NCBI GenBank assembly: GCA_000496235.1
Contig: KI543231.1
Coordinates: 39,000 to 95,767, forward strand
Origin: an uncultured archaeon A07HR60
Lineage (GTDB): Archaea > Halobacteriota > Halobacteria > Halobacteriales > Haloferacaceae
DNA: 56,768 bases
Direction: 5' to 3'
How positions within the stretch are numbered: the first letter of the stretch is position 1; every line of letters begins with the position of its first letter. The notes beneath the pieces were generated by a model. That model was not told the DNA's origin and did no database searches. It saw only the letters and a program-made list of their open reading frames with translations. The translations under genes were made by a program, and so were the position numbers. Positions 44,485 to 53,265 of this stretch are shown here, piece after piece.

Positions 44485-44810
44485 ACCCCCCTATTCGGTT
44501 GCTCGCCGGTTAACCGTTTTCCTGTACGTGAAAGACGACTTTTCGGCCGTGATACGGCACCAGAAGCCCGATCGAGTTCACGTGATTGCCAGCCTGATAG
44601 ATGGACCACTGAAAGCGCCATCCTCGCGTGAGAGCCCATCGTCAGACTCTCGCACGAGTGGAAGACTCGCTGTCGGTGGAGTGTCTACAGGCGAAGTTGG
44701 GCGAGTGCATCGAAGCACGATCTTGGGGGAATTCACGAGTGATTATAAAGAGCTGCTGTTGTCACTCGGGGTTTCAAAAGAACCTTATCGCCAGCCGCGG
44801 AGACGATAGT
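44485..44810 (+). other. Region upstream of uppS
   Basis: 326 bases without a supported gene. Two promoter-like boxes lie on the plus strand: TTATAAAG at 44743-44750 (a distal site, about 60 bases before the ATG) and TTATC in AACCTTATCG at 44781-44790, the proper distance from ATG 44811. The uppS frame is open back to 44628, but that stretch does not look like protein. Confidence 0.45.
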
Positions 44811-45752
44811 ATGATCGAGAGGGCCCGGGCGATATTTACCAGGGCATACGAACGGTTGCTCAGCCGTGAGATCGGCGATGGGCCGACGCACGTGGCAATC
44901 ATCCAGGATGGCAACCGCCGCTATGCGCGGGAATCTGGAGACGATGCCTCGGAAGGTCACCGGGCTGGCGCCTCGACGACAGAGCAAGTCCTCGAGTGGT
45001 GCACGGAACTGGGGATCGAGGAACTCACTCTATACGCGTTTTCCACGGAAAACTTCGATCGCCCTGACGAGGAACTGGAGCCGCTGTTTGATCTGATCGA
45101 GAACAAGCTCCGCGAATTCGCCGACGCAGACCGGGTGCACGCTGAAAAAGTGTGTATCCGGGCGATCGGTGAACTCGACCGGCTCCCACAGAGCGTCCAG
45201 GACGCGGTGTCGTATGCACGTCGGCGCACACGCGGCTACGAGGGATTCCAACTGAATATCGCACTCGCGTACGGCGGCCGAAACGAGCTTCTCCGGGCGG
45301 CCCGAGACGTGACGACCGATGTTGCCACCGGAAAGCTGTCTCCAGGGGCGGTGACCGTCGAAGAGATCGAACGTCGACTGTACCAAACGCCCGTTCGGGA
45401 CGTGGATCTAATCATTCGGACTGGGGGAGACGAACGCACCTCGAATTTTCTCCCCTGGCACGCTAACGGCAACGAAGCTGCAGTGTACTTTTGTGCGCCA
45501 TACTGGCCAGAATTTTCCAGAGTGGATTTCCTGCGGGCGGTCCGGACCTATGAACATCGGGAGCGGTCCTGGCAGCGAACCCGAACTGAACGAGCGGTGG
45601 CGCTCGTTGACGCACTGGCCCGGATTGAATTCGAAGAGGCCCGCGCAGTAACCTCCCGACTCTCCGAGCAGCTCCCGCGGCGCGGCGCCGCCGAAGTGAC
45701 CGAACAACTCGCCAAACAAGACTCCGACGGGGCGTCAGGTCCTGGTGACTAA
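44811..45752 (+). CDS. uppS: cis-Prenyltransferase (undecaprenyl/dolichyl diphosphate synthase-type)
   Basis: 313 residues. It extends farnesyl or geranylgeranyl diphosphate with cis-isoprene units to make the lipid carrier for glycans. Motifs are HVAIIQDGNRRYARE (catalytic Asp), LTLYAFSTENFDRPDEELEPL, LNIALAYGGRNELLRAA and VDLIIRTGGDERTSNFLPWHANGNEAAVYF. ATG 44811 is fixed by promoter distance and family start. The tail after residue 280 is Ser/Glu-rich. Confidence 0.95.
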   Translation: MIERARAIFTRAYERLLSREIGDGPTHVAIIQDGNRRYARESGDDASEGHRAGASTTEQVLEWCTELGIEELTLYAFSTENFDRPDEELEPLFDLIENKLREFADADRVHAEKVCIRAIGELDRLPQSVQDAVSYARRRTRGYEGFQLNIALAYGGRNELLRAARDVTTDVATGKLSPGAVTVEEIERRLYQTPVRDVDLIIRTGGDERTSNFLPWHANGNEAAVYFCAPYWPEFSRVDFLRAVRTYEHRERSWQRTRTERAVALVDALARIEFEEARAVTSRLSEQLPRRGAAEVTEQLAKQDSDGASGPGD

Positions 45753-46211
45753 CAACCCGATGTCGCCGCCAGAGCCTGGATGCCAGTACAGACGCCGCCC
45801 GTGTCCTGTCTCACGATTCGCGTTCGAATGCGGACGGGGCATCCGGTCCCATATCTGACTCACCGTTAGTGTCGGACCCCTCATGGGCTGCAGCCACAGA
45901 TAGAGCGATGAATTCGGGTTCAGAGACCGACTCTGCGTCGGATTTGGCTTTGAACACAGTTCGGCTGTCAACTCTGGCCCGGGTAGCGTGGACTCGCGTC
46001 CACAGTCACACACACTCACACACAGAGGTAAACGTAGACGTGGTTGAGGCTACTGTTTCGATCTTGAACCAGGCGTCTTCCAGCTCGCCGCTATCTCAGT
46101 TTGCCAGCCGGCAACGAGGCTCGTCGATATGACAGATATGCACGATGACACCCGCTGAACTATCAGGTAGTTCTTACCGTCAGCCTCCGAAGTTATCGGG
46201 AGTGAAACTCA
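45753..46211 (+). other. Long intergenic region downstream of uppS
   Basis: 459 bases. A plus-strand open stretch 45869-46132 encodes a Ser/Thr-rich sequence with no fold, so I do not call it a gene. A CA-rich run (ACACACACTCACACAC) lies near 46009-46024. AT-richer sequence at 46130-46205 probably holds the promoter of the next gene. It may be a decayed gene. Confidence 0.4.
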
Positions 46212-46802
46212 ATGAGTGGAGATGACTCCATAGCAGATACCCTTCTCGGGGACGACCCCCGAGAGCGAGCAGAGCTGCTCGAACGGCGACTGTTCCCGTG
46301 GACAATCACGGGGAAAATCCGCGTGTGTGTGGCCACGCTGTTCACCGCGGTGTTGCTGTTCCCGACGCTCTTTGCCCGGCGTGGGCTCATCCGGACCCTC
46401 GAAACGCGCCAGCCAGACGCGTCACTGTTCAGCACGGATATCGCGACGGTCGTCCTCGCCGGCGTGATATTCACCTTCCTGTTTGGGGTTATTCTCCTCC
46501 GACAGCGGACTCTCCTATTCGGGGCTGATCTGACCGTCGCGAAAGCGCGCCGTCTCATCCGGATCGAAGACCTACTCATGACACTCACCGTCGCGAATGG
46601 TGTCTTATTCGTAGCCGTGCCGTTCGTGTTAGCCCTGATCGGGCTCGCGTTCCCCGAGTCGATTGCAGGCCTGTACGAGTCCGAAGTGAGAGTGTATCGT
46701 GCCTCGGCTGTGGCCATCGACGCCCGCGTGACGAGTCTGACAGGCGCGCTCTCCGGGGGGATTCTCGCTGGCCTCGAGTGGCACGGACGACCCGACCGCT
46801 GA
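46212..46802 (+). CDS. Membrane protein of unknown function
   Basis: 196 residues with four hydrophobic helices: CVATLFTAVLLFPTLFA, TVVLAGVIFTFLFGVILL, MTLTVANGVLFVAVPFVLALIGLAF and a weak last one. The start MSGDDSIADTLLGDDPRERAELLERRLFPW is cytoplasmic. It resembles a conserved haloarchaeal family with no known function. It stands alone, with no useful neighbours. Confidence 0.65.
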   Translation: MSGDDSIADTLLGDDPRERAELLERRLFPWTITGKIRVCVATLFTAVLLFPTLFARRGLIRTLETRQPDASLFSTDIATVVLAGVIFTFLFGVILLRQRTLLFGADLTVAKARRLIRIEDLLMTLTVANGVLFVAVPFVLALIGLAFPESIAGLYESEVRVYRASAVAIDARVTSLTGALSGGILAGLEWHGRPDR

Positions 46803-46968
46803 GCGTTGCTCTCCTGGCAGGCCACATTTCGCGACAGCTATCGACCGAGACACCCAGATCGGCCACAATCTGCCATATTGATCGTTATCCGCGTCTCATA
46901 CACTATTCTACTCTGTCCTGAACCACTCCGTGAGCGACTCGTTTCCAACCCCCTGTCTCGCAGTCTCT

Positions 46969-46982
46969 CCGTTACGTAACGG
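46969..46982. promoter_or_regulatory. 14-base perfect palindrome over a promoter
   Basis: CCGTTACGTAACGG is a perfect inverted repeat directly before the TATA-like GGTTAAAC (46981-46988), whose start ATG is at 47012. It overlaps the BRE position. A dimeric repressor or activator bound here would control the 280-residue membrane protein. Confidence 0.5.
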
Positions 46983-47011
46983 TTAAACGAAGGCTACCCT
47001 ACACCCAGGTA

Positions 47012-47854
47012 ATGCAACGACGCTCCGTGGCCGTATATGTGGCCATCTTCCTTCTTCTGGGTATCGGGTCGTACACACTCGTTGCGACGGGAGAGCAACC
47101 AGATATCACTATAGAGGATCCCGAGTACGCACTCGAAGAGGCCGACACCCTGAGCATCGACGGGACGACCTACACCGTCTCGACGGTCGACGCCGAAGAA
47201 GAAGAGGAAGGTCACGGCGGTGGCACTCACACGGTCTACCTAGGTGAACTCAGCTGGACCGACATCCAGGCACAATCCGACACATGGGCGACCGATGACG
47301 TAGTGGAAGTCGGTCAAACCCAGTGGGTCGTTTCTGCAACGAGCGGCGCTCTTCAACTGGTGGAACAGCAAGACAGGGAGGCGATTCTACAGGCTGACTC
47401 CACGGTCGAGAACAAAACTCAGCAGATCGACGGTGTCGAGTACGTCGTACGACGCAATCCGGACGGTGAGCCAACCCTCGTCGAGGCAGACGAGTTCTTC
47501 GAGCCCGCGACCCGGGAATTGGCCGCGGGCGAGACCTTCGAGTACCGCGGCACTGATGCAACCCTGGAGACAGTCGCCAACGAATCCGGTGAGATCACCT
47601 GGCGAGAGGAGGCCGAACAGACCCTCGAACTCGGCCACGAGAGTAACGTGAGTGTCGGTGGCCAGGAGTACTTCGTCTTCTTCCCTGACGGGAATCAGGT
47701 GTATCTCACCACCGATTACGCGAGTTATAGCAACCAAGTCCAGCAAATCGGCACGTTCAATCAGCGGGCCGACGCGCTGTGGCGGATTATCGTCCTCAGC
47801 TTCATCTCGGCAGCCCTGATGGCAATCATGGCGTTCCTTCCGTCCCGATACTAA
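47012..47854 (+). CDS. Membrane-anchored extracellular protein of unknown function
   Basis: 280 residues. An N-terminal helix (VYVAIFLLLGIGSYTLVATG) and a C-terminal helix (LWRIIVLSFISAALMAIMAFL) bracket about 210 acidic residues predicted outside the cell. That part has three similar segments (TLSIDGTTYTVSTV, QQIDGVEYVVRR, VSVGGQEYFVFF), suggesting a repeated beta domain. A Glu/Gly/His-rich loop EEEEEGHGGGTHT is also present. The promoter carries the palindrome at 46969-46982. I do not recognise a function. Confidence 0.7.
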   Translation: MQRRSVAVYVAIFLLLGIGSYTLVATGEQPDITIEDPEYALEEADTLSIDGTTYTVSTVDAEEEEEGHGGGTHTVYLGELSWTDIQAQSDTWATDDVVEVGQTQWVVSATSGALQLVEQQDREAILQADSTVENKTQQIDGVEYVVRRNPDGEPTLVEADEFFEPATRELAAGETFEYRGTDATLETVANESGEITWREEAEQTLELGHESNVSVGGQEYFVFFPDGNQVYLTTDYASYSNQVQQIGTFNQRADALWRIIVLSFISAALMAIMAFLPSRY

Positions 47855-47970
47855 GCTGGTCTGCGGCACCAGCCGATGCCGTCGGTGGCACGCGATATCG
47901 CCGCCAGGATCAACCCTGGACTGTCGGCCCCGACCGATAGACGGTTACTTTTGTAGCCGTCAGACCGAGT

Positions 47971-48180
47971 ATGACTTCCACCAGAGAGAAGATTCGGCAA
48001 CTCGCTCCACATTGGGCGGTCATGTTCGTACTGATGTTCGCGCTAATAGCGGCCGCCGAGGCCGTGGTGGGTTCGCTCCCTTTCTGGCAGTCGTTCATCG
48101 TGATCGTCGTGACAGCGATTGCGTATCCCACCGCCGTCCGGTATCTCGGGTTTGCGCCCGCGGTGTGGCAAAACAACTGA
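47971..48180 (+). CDS. Small two-helix membrane protein
   Basis: 69 residues: MTSTREKIRQLAPHWAVMFVLMFALIAAAEAVVG and FIVIVVTAIAYPTAVRYLGF form two helices, with short soluble ends. A TATA-like GTTACTTT at 47944-47951 lies about 24 bases before the ATG, supporting a real leaderless gene. It looks like a conserved haloarchaeal small protein, function unknown. Confidence 0.65.
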   Translation: MTSTREKIRQLAPHWAVMFVLMFALIAAAEAVVGSLPFWQSFIVIVVTAIAYPTAVRYLGFAPAVWQNN

Positions 48181-48316
48181 TACATGATGAGCGGAGTCCT
48201 CGCTGTGCCGGACTAGAATACGATCTGATCGGTGCGGGATACCGCACTTGCGTCGAGAATCTCTCGACCCGCAGGTGTCTGCCCGCCTGTCACAGCATGA
48301 CTCTCGACAATCCCAC

Positions 48317-48886
48317 TCAGACGTTGTGATTACTGGTGTCCGTGGTATCTTGATTCCTTCCAGTCGTCTGGGCCGAAAGGTGGACTGACTCTACCTGGAG
48401 ACCAATCTCGCCGAGTGACTCTTGGAGCGCATCTCGAATATCCAACGCGAGTCGGCGCTCGGACATCGCCACGGTCCCATCGTCGGCTGTGGCGAGTGTG
48501 TCGAGAACACTCGATTCAGTTTGTCTGATGGCGATCGCCTCGTGGTCCTCGACCGACTGAAACACCGTTTCGACATCCGCGATTGCAAACTCCACGACGA
48601 TGTCCGCCACAACCGGGGTACCATCGGCGGTTCTGGTCTCGATCCTGGCCTGTTCTAGCCGCTGTGTCCGGGCGTCGTACCGGTGAACCTGGCTGACGAG
48701 AGGGGCCGTCAGATGGCGACCGGGAGTGAGTACTCGATTCGCGCCACCGGCGACAGTCGTGACGGCAACTTCTCCTCGTGGAATCTGGACGATTCCTGAA
48801 CGTGCCACGACACCCACCACCGTGACCGCTCCCACCCCGAGCAGAATGGCTGGAGCCGAGAGTCCAAAGGCGAGACCTGGGATCAT
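48317..48886 (-). CDS. Short SPFH/band-7 (stomatin-like) protein
   Basis: 189 residues from ATG 48886 (an ATG at 48940 would add 18 residues). One N-terminal helix (GLSAPAILLGVGAVTVVGVVA) leads into an SPFH domain: IVQIPRGEVAVTTVAGGANRVLTPGRHL, then TADGTPVVADIVVEFAIADVETVFQSV. It lacks the long C-terminal coiled coil of most stomatins and has no NfeD partner gene. It likely forms membrane rings or scaffolds; the exact role is unknown. Confidence 0.82.
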   Translation of the reverse strand: MIPGLAFGLSAPAILLGVGAVTVVGVVARSGIVQIPRGEVAVTTVAGGANRVLTPGRHLTAPLVSQVHRYDARTQRLEQARIETRTADGTPVVADIVVEFAIADVETVFQSVEDHEAIAIRQTESSVLDTLATADDGTVAMSERRLALDIRDALQESLGEIGLQVESVHLSAQTTGRNQDTTDTSNHNV

Positions 48887-48986
48887 TGTCCGCTCGCTCG
48901 TGAGCGTTTGCGGAGACTCCGAGTCCAGCTCACGGGGCAAGGCTCTGCCGAACGAGGCTCACCGGCACGAGCGACGGTCCGTCCGT

Positions 48987-49970
48987 TCACGTCGCCGGCG
49001 GGTTTTCCTCGACTGATGGTGGGCTCTCGAGCGGGAAATCCACCCCAGTAGCCTCCTCAGATCGGGCCCACAACGTCTGTGCGTCTTCCTGGTCATGAGA
49101 CGCATCATTCGATTCTACTATGGCAGGATATCCGCGCATGTCGAAAAGACCGCCCGGCCCGACGTACGACCCGCCGTCGACATCAGTCGTGGCCGCGTAC
49201 AGCATTGGTAACGCGCCCATTTCGGGGCTTTGCGCGAGAAGCCGGTTCCCAAGCCGCATTCCAAGCTTCACCAGCGGATTCCCACTCTCTTCGGCGGTTC
49301 GCATCTGGAGATTCGTGTCGGCATACCCCGGATGACAGCCGATACTTCGCACCGTCTCGATACCGCTATCGTCCAGCCGGCGCTGGAGTTCATACGCGAA
49401 TAAGAGATTGGCGAGTTTACTGCGGCCGTACGCCTGCCACTTCCCGTACGACTCCGTCCAGTTGAGATCTGAAAAGTCCATACTCCCAGTCTGGTGGGCT
49501 CCTGACGACTGTGTGATGATCCGGCTATCTCGCTCGCCAGCCCGTATCATGGGGAATAGCTGAGCGGTGAGCGCGAAATGACCGAAGTGATTGACCCCCA
49601 ACTGCATTTCGAACCCGTCTGCAGTCTCCTGTTGGGGGATAGCCATCACTCCCGCGTTATTGCAGAGGATATCGACCGTCTCGTACTCCTCGCGAACCCC
49701 CTGGGCAAACGACTCCACCGACGAGAGGTCCGCCAGATCGCAGATCCGGATATCTAGGTCCATATCCGTCTCGGCTGGGCCGTCGGCTGCTGCCCGGATC
49801 GACTCGGCGGCGTCGCGACCACGCTCTCGGCTGCGAACCGCCATCACGACTGTTGCACCCCGCCGGGCGAACGCGTCGGTTGCCTCGTAGCCAAGACCAC
49901 TGTTTGCCCCGGTTATCACCACTGTCGTATCCTCCATCCGTGGCATCTGGTCGCGAGTCCACTGTGACAT
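48987..49970 (-). CDS. Short-chain dehydrogenase/reductase
   Basis: 327 residues. The NAD(P) fold starts TTVVITGANSGLGYEATDAFARRG. DLADLSSVESF and NNAGVMAIP follow, and the catalytic set is Ser in ITQSSGAHQ with Tyr-Lys in YGRSKLANLLFAYEL. The retinol dehydrogenase-like layout (long C-terminal loop) suggests a lipophilic alcohol substrate. ATG 49970 is chosen because it precedes the fold at the usual distance; the frame is open to 50021. Confidence 0.9.
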   Translation of the reverse strand: MSQWTRDQMPRMEDTTVVITGANSGLGYEATDAFARRGATVVMAVRSRERGRDAAESIRAAADGPAETDMDLDIRICDLADLSSVESFAQGVREEYETVDILCNNAGVMAIPQQETADGFEMQLGVNHFGHFALTAQLFPMIRAGERDSRIITQSSGAHQTGSMDFSDLNWTESYGKWQAYGRSKLANLLFAYELQRRLDDSGIETVRSIGCHPGYADTNLQMRTAEESGNPLVKLGMRLGNRLLAQSPEMGALPMLYAATTDVDGGSYVGPGGLFDMRGYPAIVESNDASHDQEDAQTLWARSEEATGVDFPLESPPSVEENPPAT

Positions 49971-50143
49971 ACCTGACCTCGTACCTCCAGGTATGTGTGT
50001 CCTGTTGTCTTGAGTACTCAAGTTCAGCAGCCAGACCCGTCAGTCACCTTCCGACGGCGTCACCTCGGAACTGAGGGTCTACACCGTGCATTCTGGTCCA
50101 CCCGGACCGTGTTCTAATGTCAGCGGGCAGAAGGGGCCACGAG

Positions 50144-50842
50144 TTATCGGTCCTCGGCGTCTTCGATTCCCGTATCTGTGATCTGGAAGGTTGCGGTGTC
50201 GCCGGTGGCTATGGAGCGATGTTTTTCCAGAGTGGCACGGCGGTTGCCCCCGCGGAATCGATCAACACGCAAGATCACGCTTGTCCAGTGTTCGAGGGTG
50301 TGACCGCCGAGCGGTCGGGCGCGGTCGGTCTCGGGATCGGTGAACACCTGATTAGTCAAAACGACTGCAATATCGTGTTTCCGCGCGAGCGACAGCAGAT
50401 GTGTCACCTGATTGGCAACGTCACGAAGCGTATCACCGGCTTGCTCGGCTGTTTCGGTTCCCCGCTCGATCCGATAGTACCCCGTTGCCGAGTCCAACAC
50501 AATCAACTCCACCTCTTCGGCCACCTCCTCGGCGTCTCGCACGAGGTCCCGCTGATCGCCGAAATCGTAGGCTTCAGAAATCATGATTCGGCCAGCCACC
50601 GTCTCGACGTGTTCGTCGGCTCGCCCCGAGATCACATCACGAAACCGGTCGATAGAGAGCCCTTCTGTGTCGATATATAGCGCGCGATCGCCGTCGAGTG
50701 CGACTGAAACGGCTGCTGACAGCCCGATATTGGTCTTGCCCGCGGCTGGCGGTCCGTACACCTGGGCGACCGCGCCACGCTCGAACCCACCACCCAGGAG
50801 TTCGTCGACCGGCTCACAGCCGGTTGCCACCGGGTCTTTCAC
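50144..50842 (-). CDS. radB: DNA repair and recombination protein RadB
   Basis: 232 residues, a GTG start at 50842. It is a RecA-fold paralogue of RadA. The Walker A is VYGPPAAGKTNIGLSAA, Walker B lies in VELIVLDSATGYYR, and VVLTNQVFTDPETDRARPLGGHTLEHW holds the L2-like region. It lacks the N-terminal helix-hairpin-helix domain of RadA, as RadB always does. RadB aids RadA in homologous recombination in haloarchaea. The start is typical of this family (a short leader then TGCEPVDELLGGG). Confidence 0.95.
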   Translation of the reverse strand: MKDPVATGCEPVDELLGGGFERGAVAQVYGPPAAGKTNIGLSAAVSVALDGDRALYIDTEGLSIDRFRDVISGRADEHVETVAGRIMISEAYDFGDQRDLVRDAEEVAEEVELIVLDSATGYYRIERGTETAEQAGDTLRDVANQVTHLLSLARKHDIAVVLTNQVFTDPETDRARPLGGHTLEHWTSVILRVDRFRGGNRRATLEKHRSIATGDTATFQITDTGIEDAEDR

Positions 50843-51054
50843 ATATCATAGTACACGAATCTGGTGGAAAAACCCGCCGGGTCGCGCCCAGCGGCTCCAG
50901 AGTGGCTGGCTGCAGCCGCAGTCGCGAACAGGACCGACCTCGCCGTGATTCCGGGCTTTTCTCGCGGACACCTCTGGCTACAGTGGCTCCCGCTGTGACC
51001 CCCGACGAAATAGAGACCACCACGGCTTTGTGAGCAGGCGCTAACTCTGTGGCG

Positions 51055-51759
51055 ATGAATACACCGGCGGTTCCACGGTGGCTTGGCTCCCGGCTTCCCG
51101 CCAGAGAGGCGCTCCCCCGGTGGCTCACCCCGCTTCCAGTCGCTCTCGAGAACGTAGCCTTCCGGTATGTGTGGGTAATCGTCGCGATCAATCTCGTCGG
51201 GACCGGAGCTGGATTCTGGTATTACGCTGCTCAGTTTTCCCGGACGCCGCTAGAAATGTGGGTGTTCGTTCCTGACAGCCCGTTGGCGACGCTGTTGATT
51301 GCTGTGGCACTCTCGACGTGGGCACTCGGCCGGACGAGTGATTATCTGGCCGCGCTGGCGTTCGTCGGCAATATCAAACTGGGGCTGTGGACACCGTACG
51401 TGTTGATCGTGTACGCTGACGCCTTCCTCGAGTTCACTCCCGTCCCAATGTATGCTATCCTGGTCACGTCCCATCTGGGGATGGTCGTTCAGGCATTCGT
51501 TCTGTACCGCATCACTGACTTCCCACTGAAGGCCACTGCTGTCGCCACCGCCTGGTACACGGTCGATCTGCTGATGGATTATTTCGTCCCGGTGGTGGGT
51601 GACCCAACACACACCTTCGTTCCGTACTCGGACGCAGCCCCGTTCTTTACGACATCCGTCCTGCAGGTGACGGCTGCCGGTGCTGTCGTGCTCACGGTGG
51701 TTCCTCTATTTTGGATGCTGGCAACCCGGATCGCCAAGCTGCGAAGTCGGTCGGCCTGA
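51055..51759 (+). CDS. DUF1405-type membrane protein
   Basis: 234 residues from ATG 51055; a GTG two codons upstream is also possible. Five or six hydrophobic helices occur, with conserved FWYYAAQFSRTPLEMWVFVPDSPLATLL, YADAFLEFTPVPMYAILVTSHLGMVVQAF and YTVDLLMDYF. Bacterial and archaeal members of this family have no known activity. The gene sits divergently next to radB, but a link in function cannot be claimed. Confidence 0.82.
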   Translation: MNTPAVPRWLGSRLPAREALPRWLTPLPVALENVAFRYVWVIVAINLVGTGAGFWYYAAQFSRTPLEMWVFVPDSPLATLLIAVALSTWALGRTSDYLAALAFVGNIKLGLWTPYVLIVYADAFLEFTPVPMYAILVTSHLGMVVQAFVLYRITDFPLKATAVATAWYTVDLLMDYFVPVVGDPTHTFVPYSDAAPFFTTSVLQVTAAGAVVLTVVPLFWMLATRIAKLRSRSA

Positions 51760-51912
51760 GACACCTGCTCTGTGCTCGATTTGATTCGACTTGCCAATAC
51801 GTTCGATGTGATTCCGTAGGCTCAATTCGGGTCGGTAGGTTCCACTCGCCCTGGCTCGACGGGCGAAGCAGGGCAAGTGTCTCGCTCTCAAGAAGCCGCG
51901 AAACCGCCGCAT

Positions 51913-52839
51913 TCAGCGTTGTGTCGCTGATTCGCCGATCGGTTCGTCCTCTACGGCGTGGGAACGAACCCACAGTTCACCGATTCGTGATAATTTCGTG
52001 CGGTGAGATTTCCCTTCAGATGTCTGTTCGACGTAGCCTTTGCCGCCAGGGCCCAGCTGGTCGACGTTGTAGATGACTTTCGACCGGAACGAATCAGTGT
52101 ACTCCTCGCTGAGTTCTGTCGCGAGGGTATTCGCCAGTTCTGATACGGACGCGAATTCGCCGTGCTCACCGAGAGTGAATAAAATCAGTTCTTCGAACGG
52201 CTTGAGATTGGAAAATGACGCTACCGGGAGTTCGATCACGTGCCCGGTTCCGATCTGTTTCGCGCCGACGGTCGTCCCACGCTCGTCGAACTCCTCCAGC
52301 AACTGGCCAACCACCTCCAGTCGCTCGTCGATCCGCTCCTGAGAAACCTCTGTTTCACCTATGTCGGCTATGAGATCCCTGCAATCGCTGAGTTCCTCGG
52401 CTAACTCCGTCTCCAGATACTTCTCCGGTGCAGTGTAGTAGGTGTGAATCCGGTCCCGGTCCGTCTGCCGTTCTACCATGATCGAGTGGGCAGCCGTTGC
52501 GAACGCGAACGACACCGGTCGAGGCATCGAGCAGACGTTCACCCACACATCACGCTCAGGGCCTGCATCTAACACCGCGTTGATCACGTCAAAGGCCCGC
52601 TCGAAGGCTGCGTCGTAGTCGTACACGTCTGCGATCAACTCCCGCTCCGTAGACGCGCCAAGCAGGCTCTGAAAGTCTTTTTCCAGTTTCGACGCGAGAT
52701 TCCGGGAGTACTCCACGTTCGCTTCGCTCCCGATTGCCCCCTCCAGCAGGATGACTTGGTCCACGTCGAACTGATCGCGAACGAGTGGGGCGATCAGCCG
52801 GTCGTAATCGAACCCAACCGGGACGATGTGTGTTTGCAT
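51913..52839 (-). CDS. DUF6293 (HFX_2341-type) CARF-like winged-helix regulator
   Basis: 308 residues from ATG 52839. The N-terminal domain (1-170) is Rossmann-like: MQTHIVPVGFDYDRLIAPLV, then WVNVCSMPRPVSFAFATAAH, a layout like the CARF domain of the CRISPR regulator Csa3. A helical linker and a C-terminal winged helix (SNLKPFEELILFTLGEHGEFASVSELANTLATEL) follow. It probably binds a small nucleotide signal and DNA. No CRISPR array or cas gene is in the window. Translation upstream of 52839 is poor in fold signals, so that start is preferred. Confidence 0.82.
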   Translation of the reverse strand: MQTHIVPVGFDYDRLIAPLVRDQFDVDQVILLEGAIGSEANVEYSRNLASKLEKDFQSLLGASTERELIADVYDYDAAFERAFDVINAVLDAGPERDVWVNVCSMPRPVSFAFATAAHSIMVERQTDRDRIHTYYTAPEKYLETELAEELSDCRDLIADIGETEVSQERIDERLEVVGQLLEEFDERGTTVGAKQIGTGHVIELPVASFSNLKPFEELILFTLGEHGEFASVSELANTLATELSEEYTDSFRSKVIYNVDQLGPGGKGYVEQTSEGKSHRTKLSRIGELWVRSHAVEDEPIGESATQR

Positions 52840-53265
52840 ATACGAAATATCAGCCCGCTCGGTGTAAAAGCCAGTGAACCGCCCGGGATACCGCCAGAGG
52901 CTCTCCCCGATGAAGCTCCAGAGACTCTCAGACCCGGAGAGATGAGCCGTCTCGCGGACGGTATTAGCCCGTATGTGACGGGTTGGAGACTGCCTCTGTA
53001 AGACGACACTCATCGGGACAGATTCGATTCGTTACGGCCGTGTGTGAGACTCTTGATCGGGAGAATTCCCGTATTGCCCAGACAGTGCTATCAGCTACCG
53101 TGAATCCGGACGGAAATACACCTGAGAATCTGTGATTACATCTATCAAAATCTCAGGCCGGACGCGACGACAATTGATTATGATACGAGACCCAGTGTCT
53201 CAAGACCCGATCAAGTCTCCTCGGGCCGCATTATTATGTTAGAGCGTGTTCAACGATAACACGAT
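52840..53265 (+). other. Region between the DUF6293 gene and the formamidase-type gene
   Basis: 426 bases. The DUF6293 frame is open upstream to 53013 but I do not think it is used. CATTATTATG at 53229-53238 is a TATA-like box 30 bases before ATG 53266. AT-rich sequence at 53120-53180 may also contain regulatory sites. No RNA gene is evident. Confidence 0.4.

Noticed and set aside
45869-46132. Ser/Thr-rich 87-residue frame
   Set aside because: Low complexity with no start signal; more likely noncoding or decayed.
52930-52985. GGACGGTATTAGCCCG, faintly like a 16S rRNA antisense word
   Set aside because: Similarity is about ten bases; no rRNA context.
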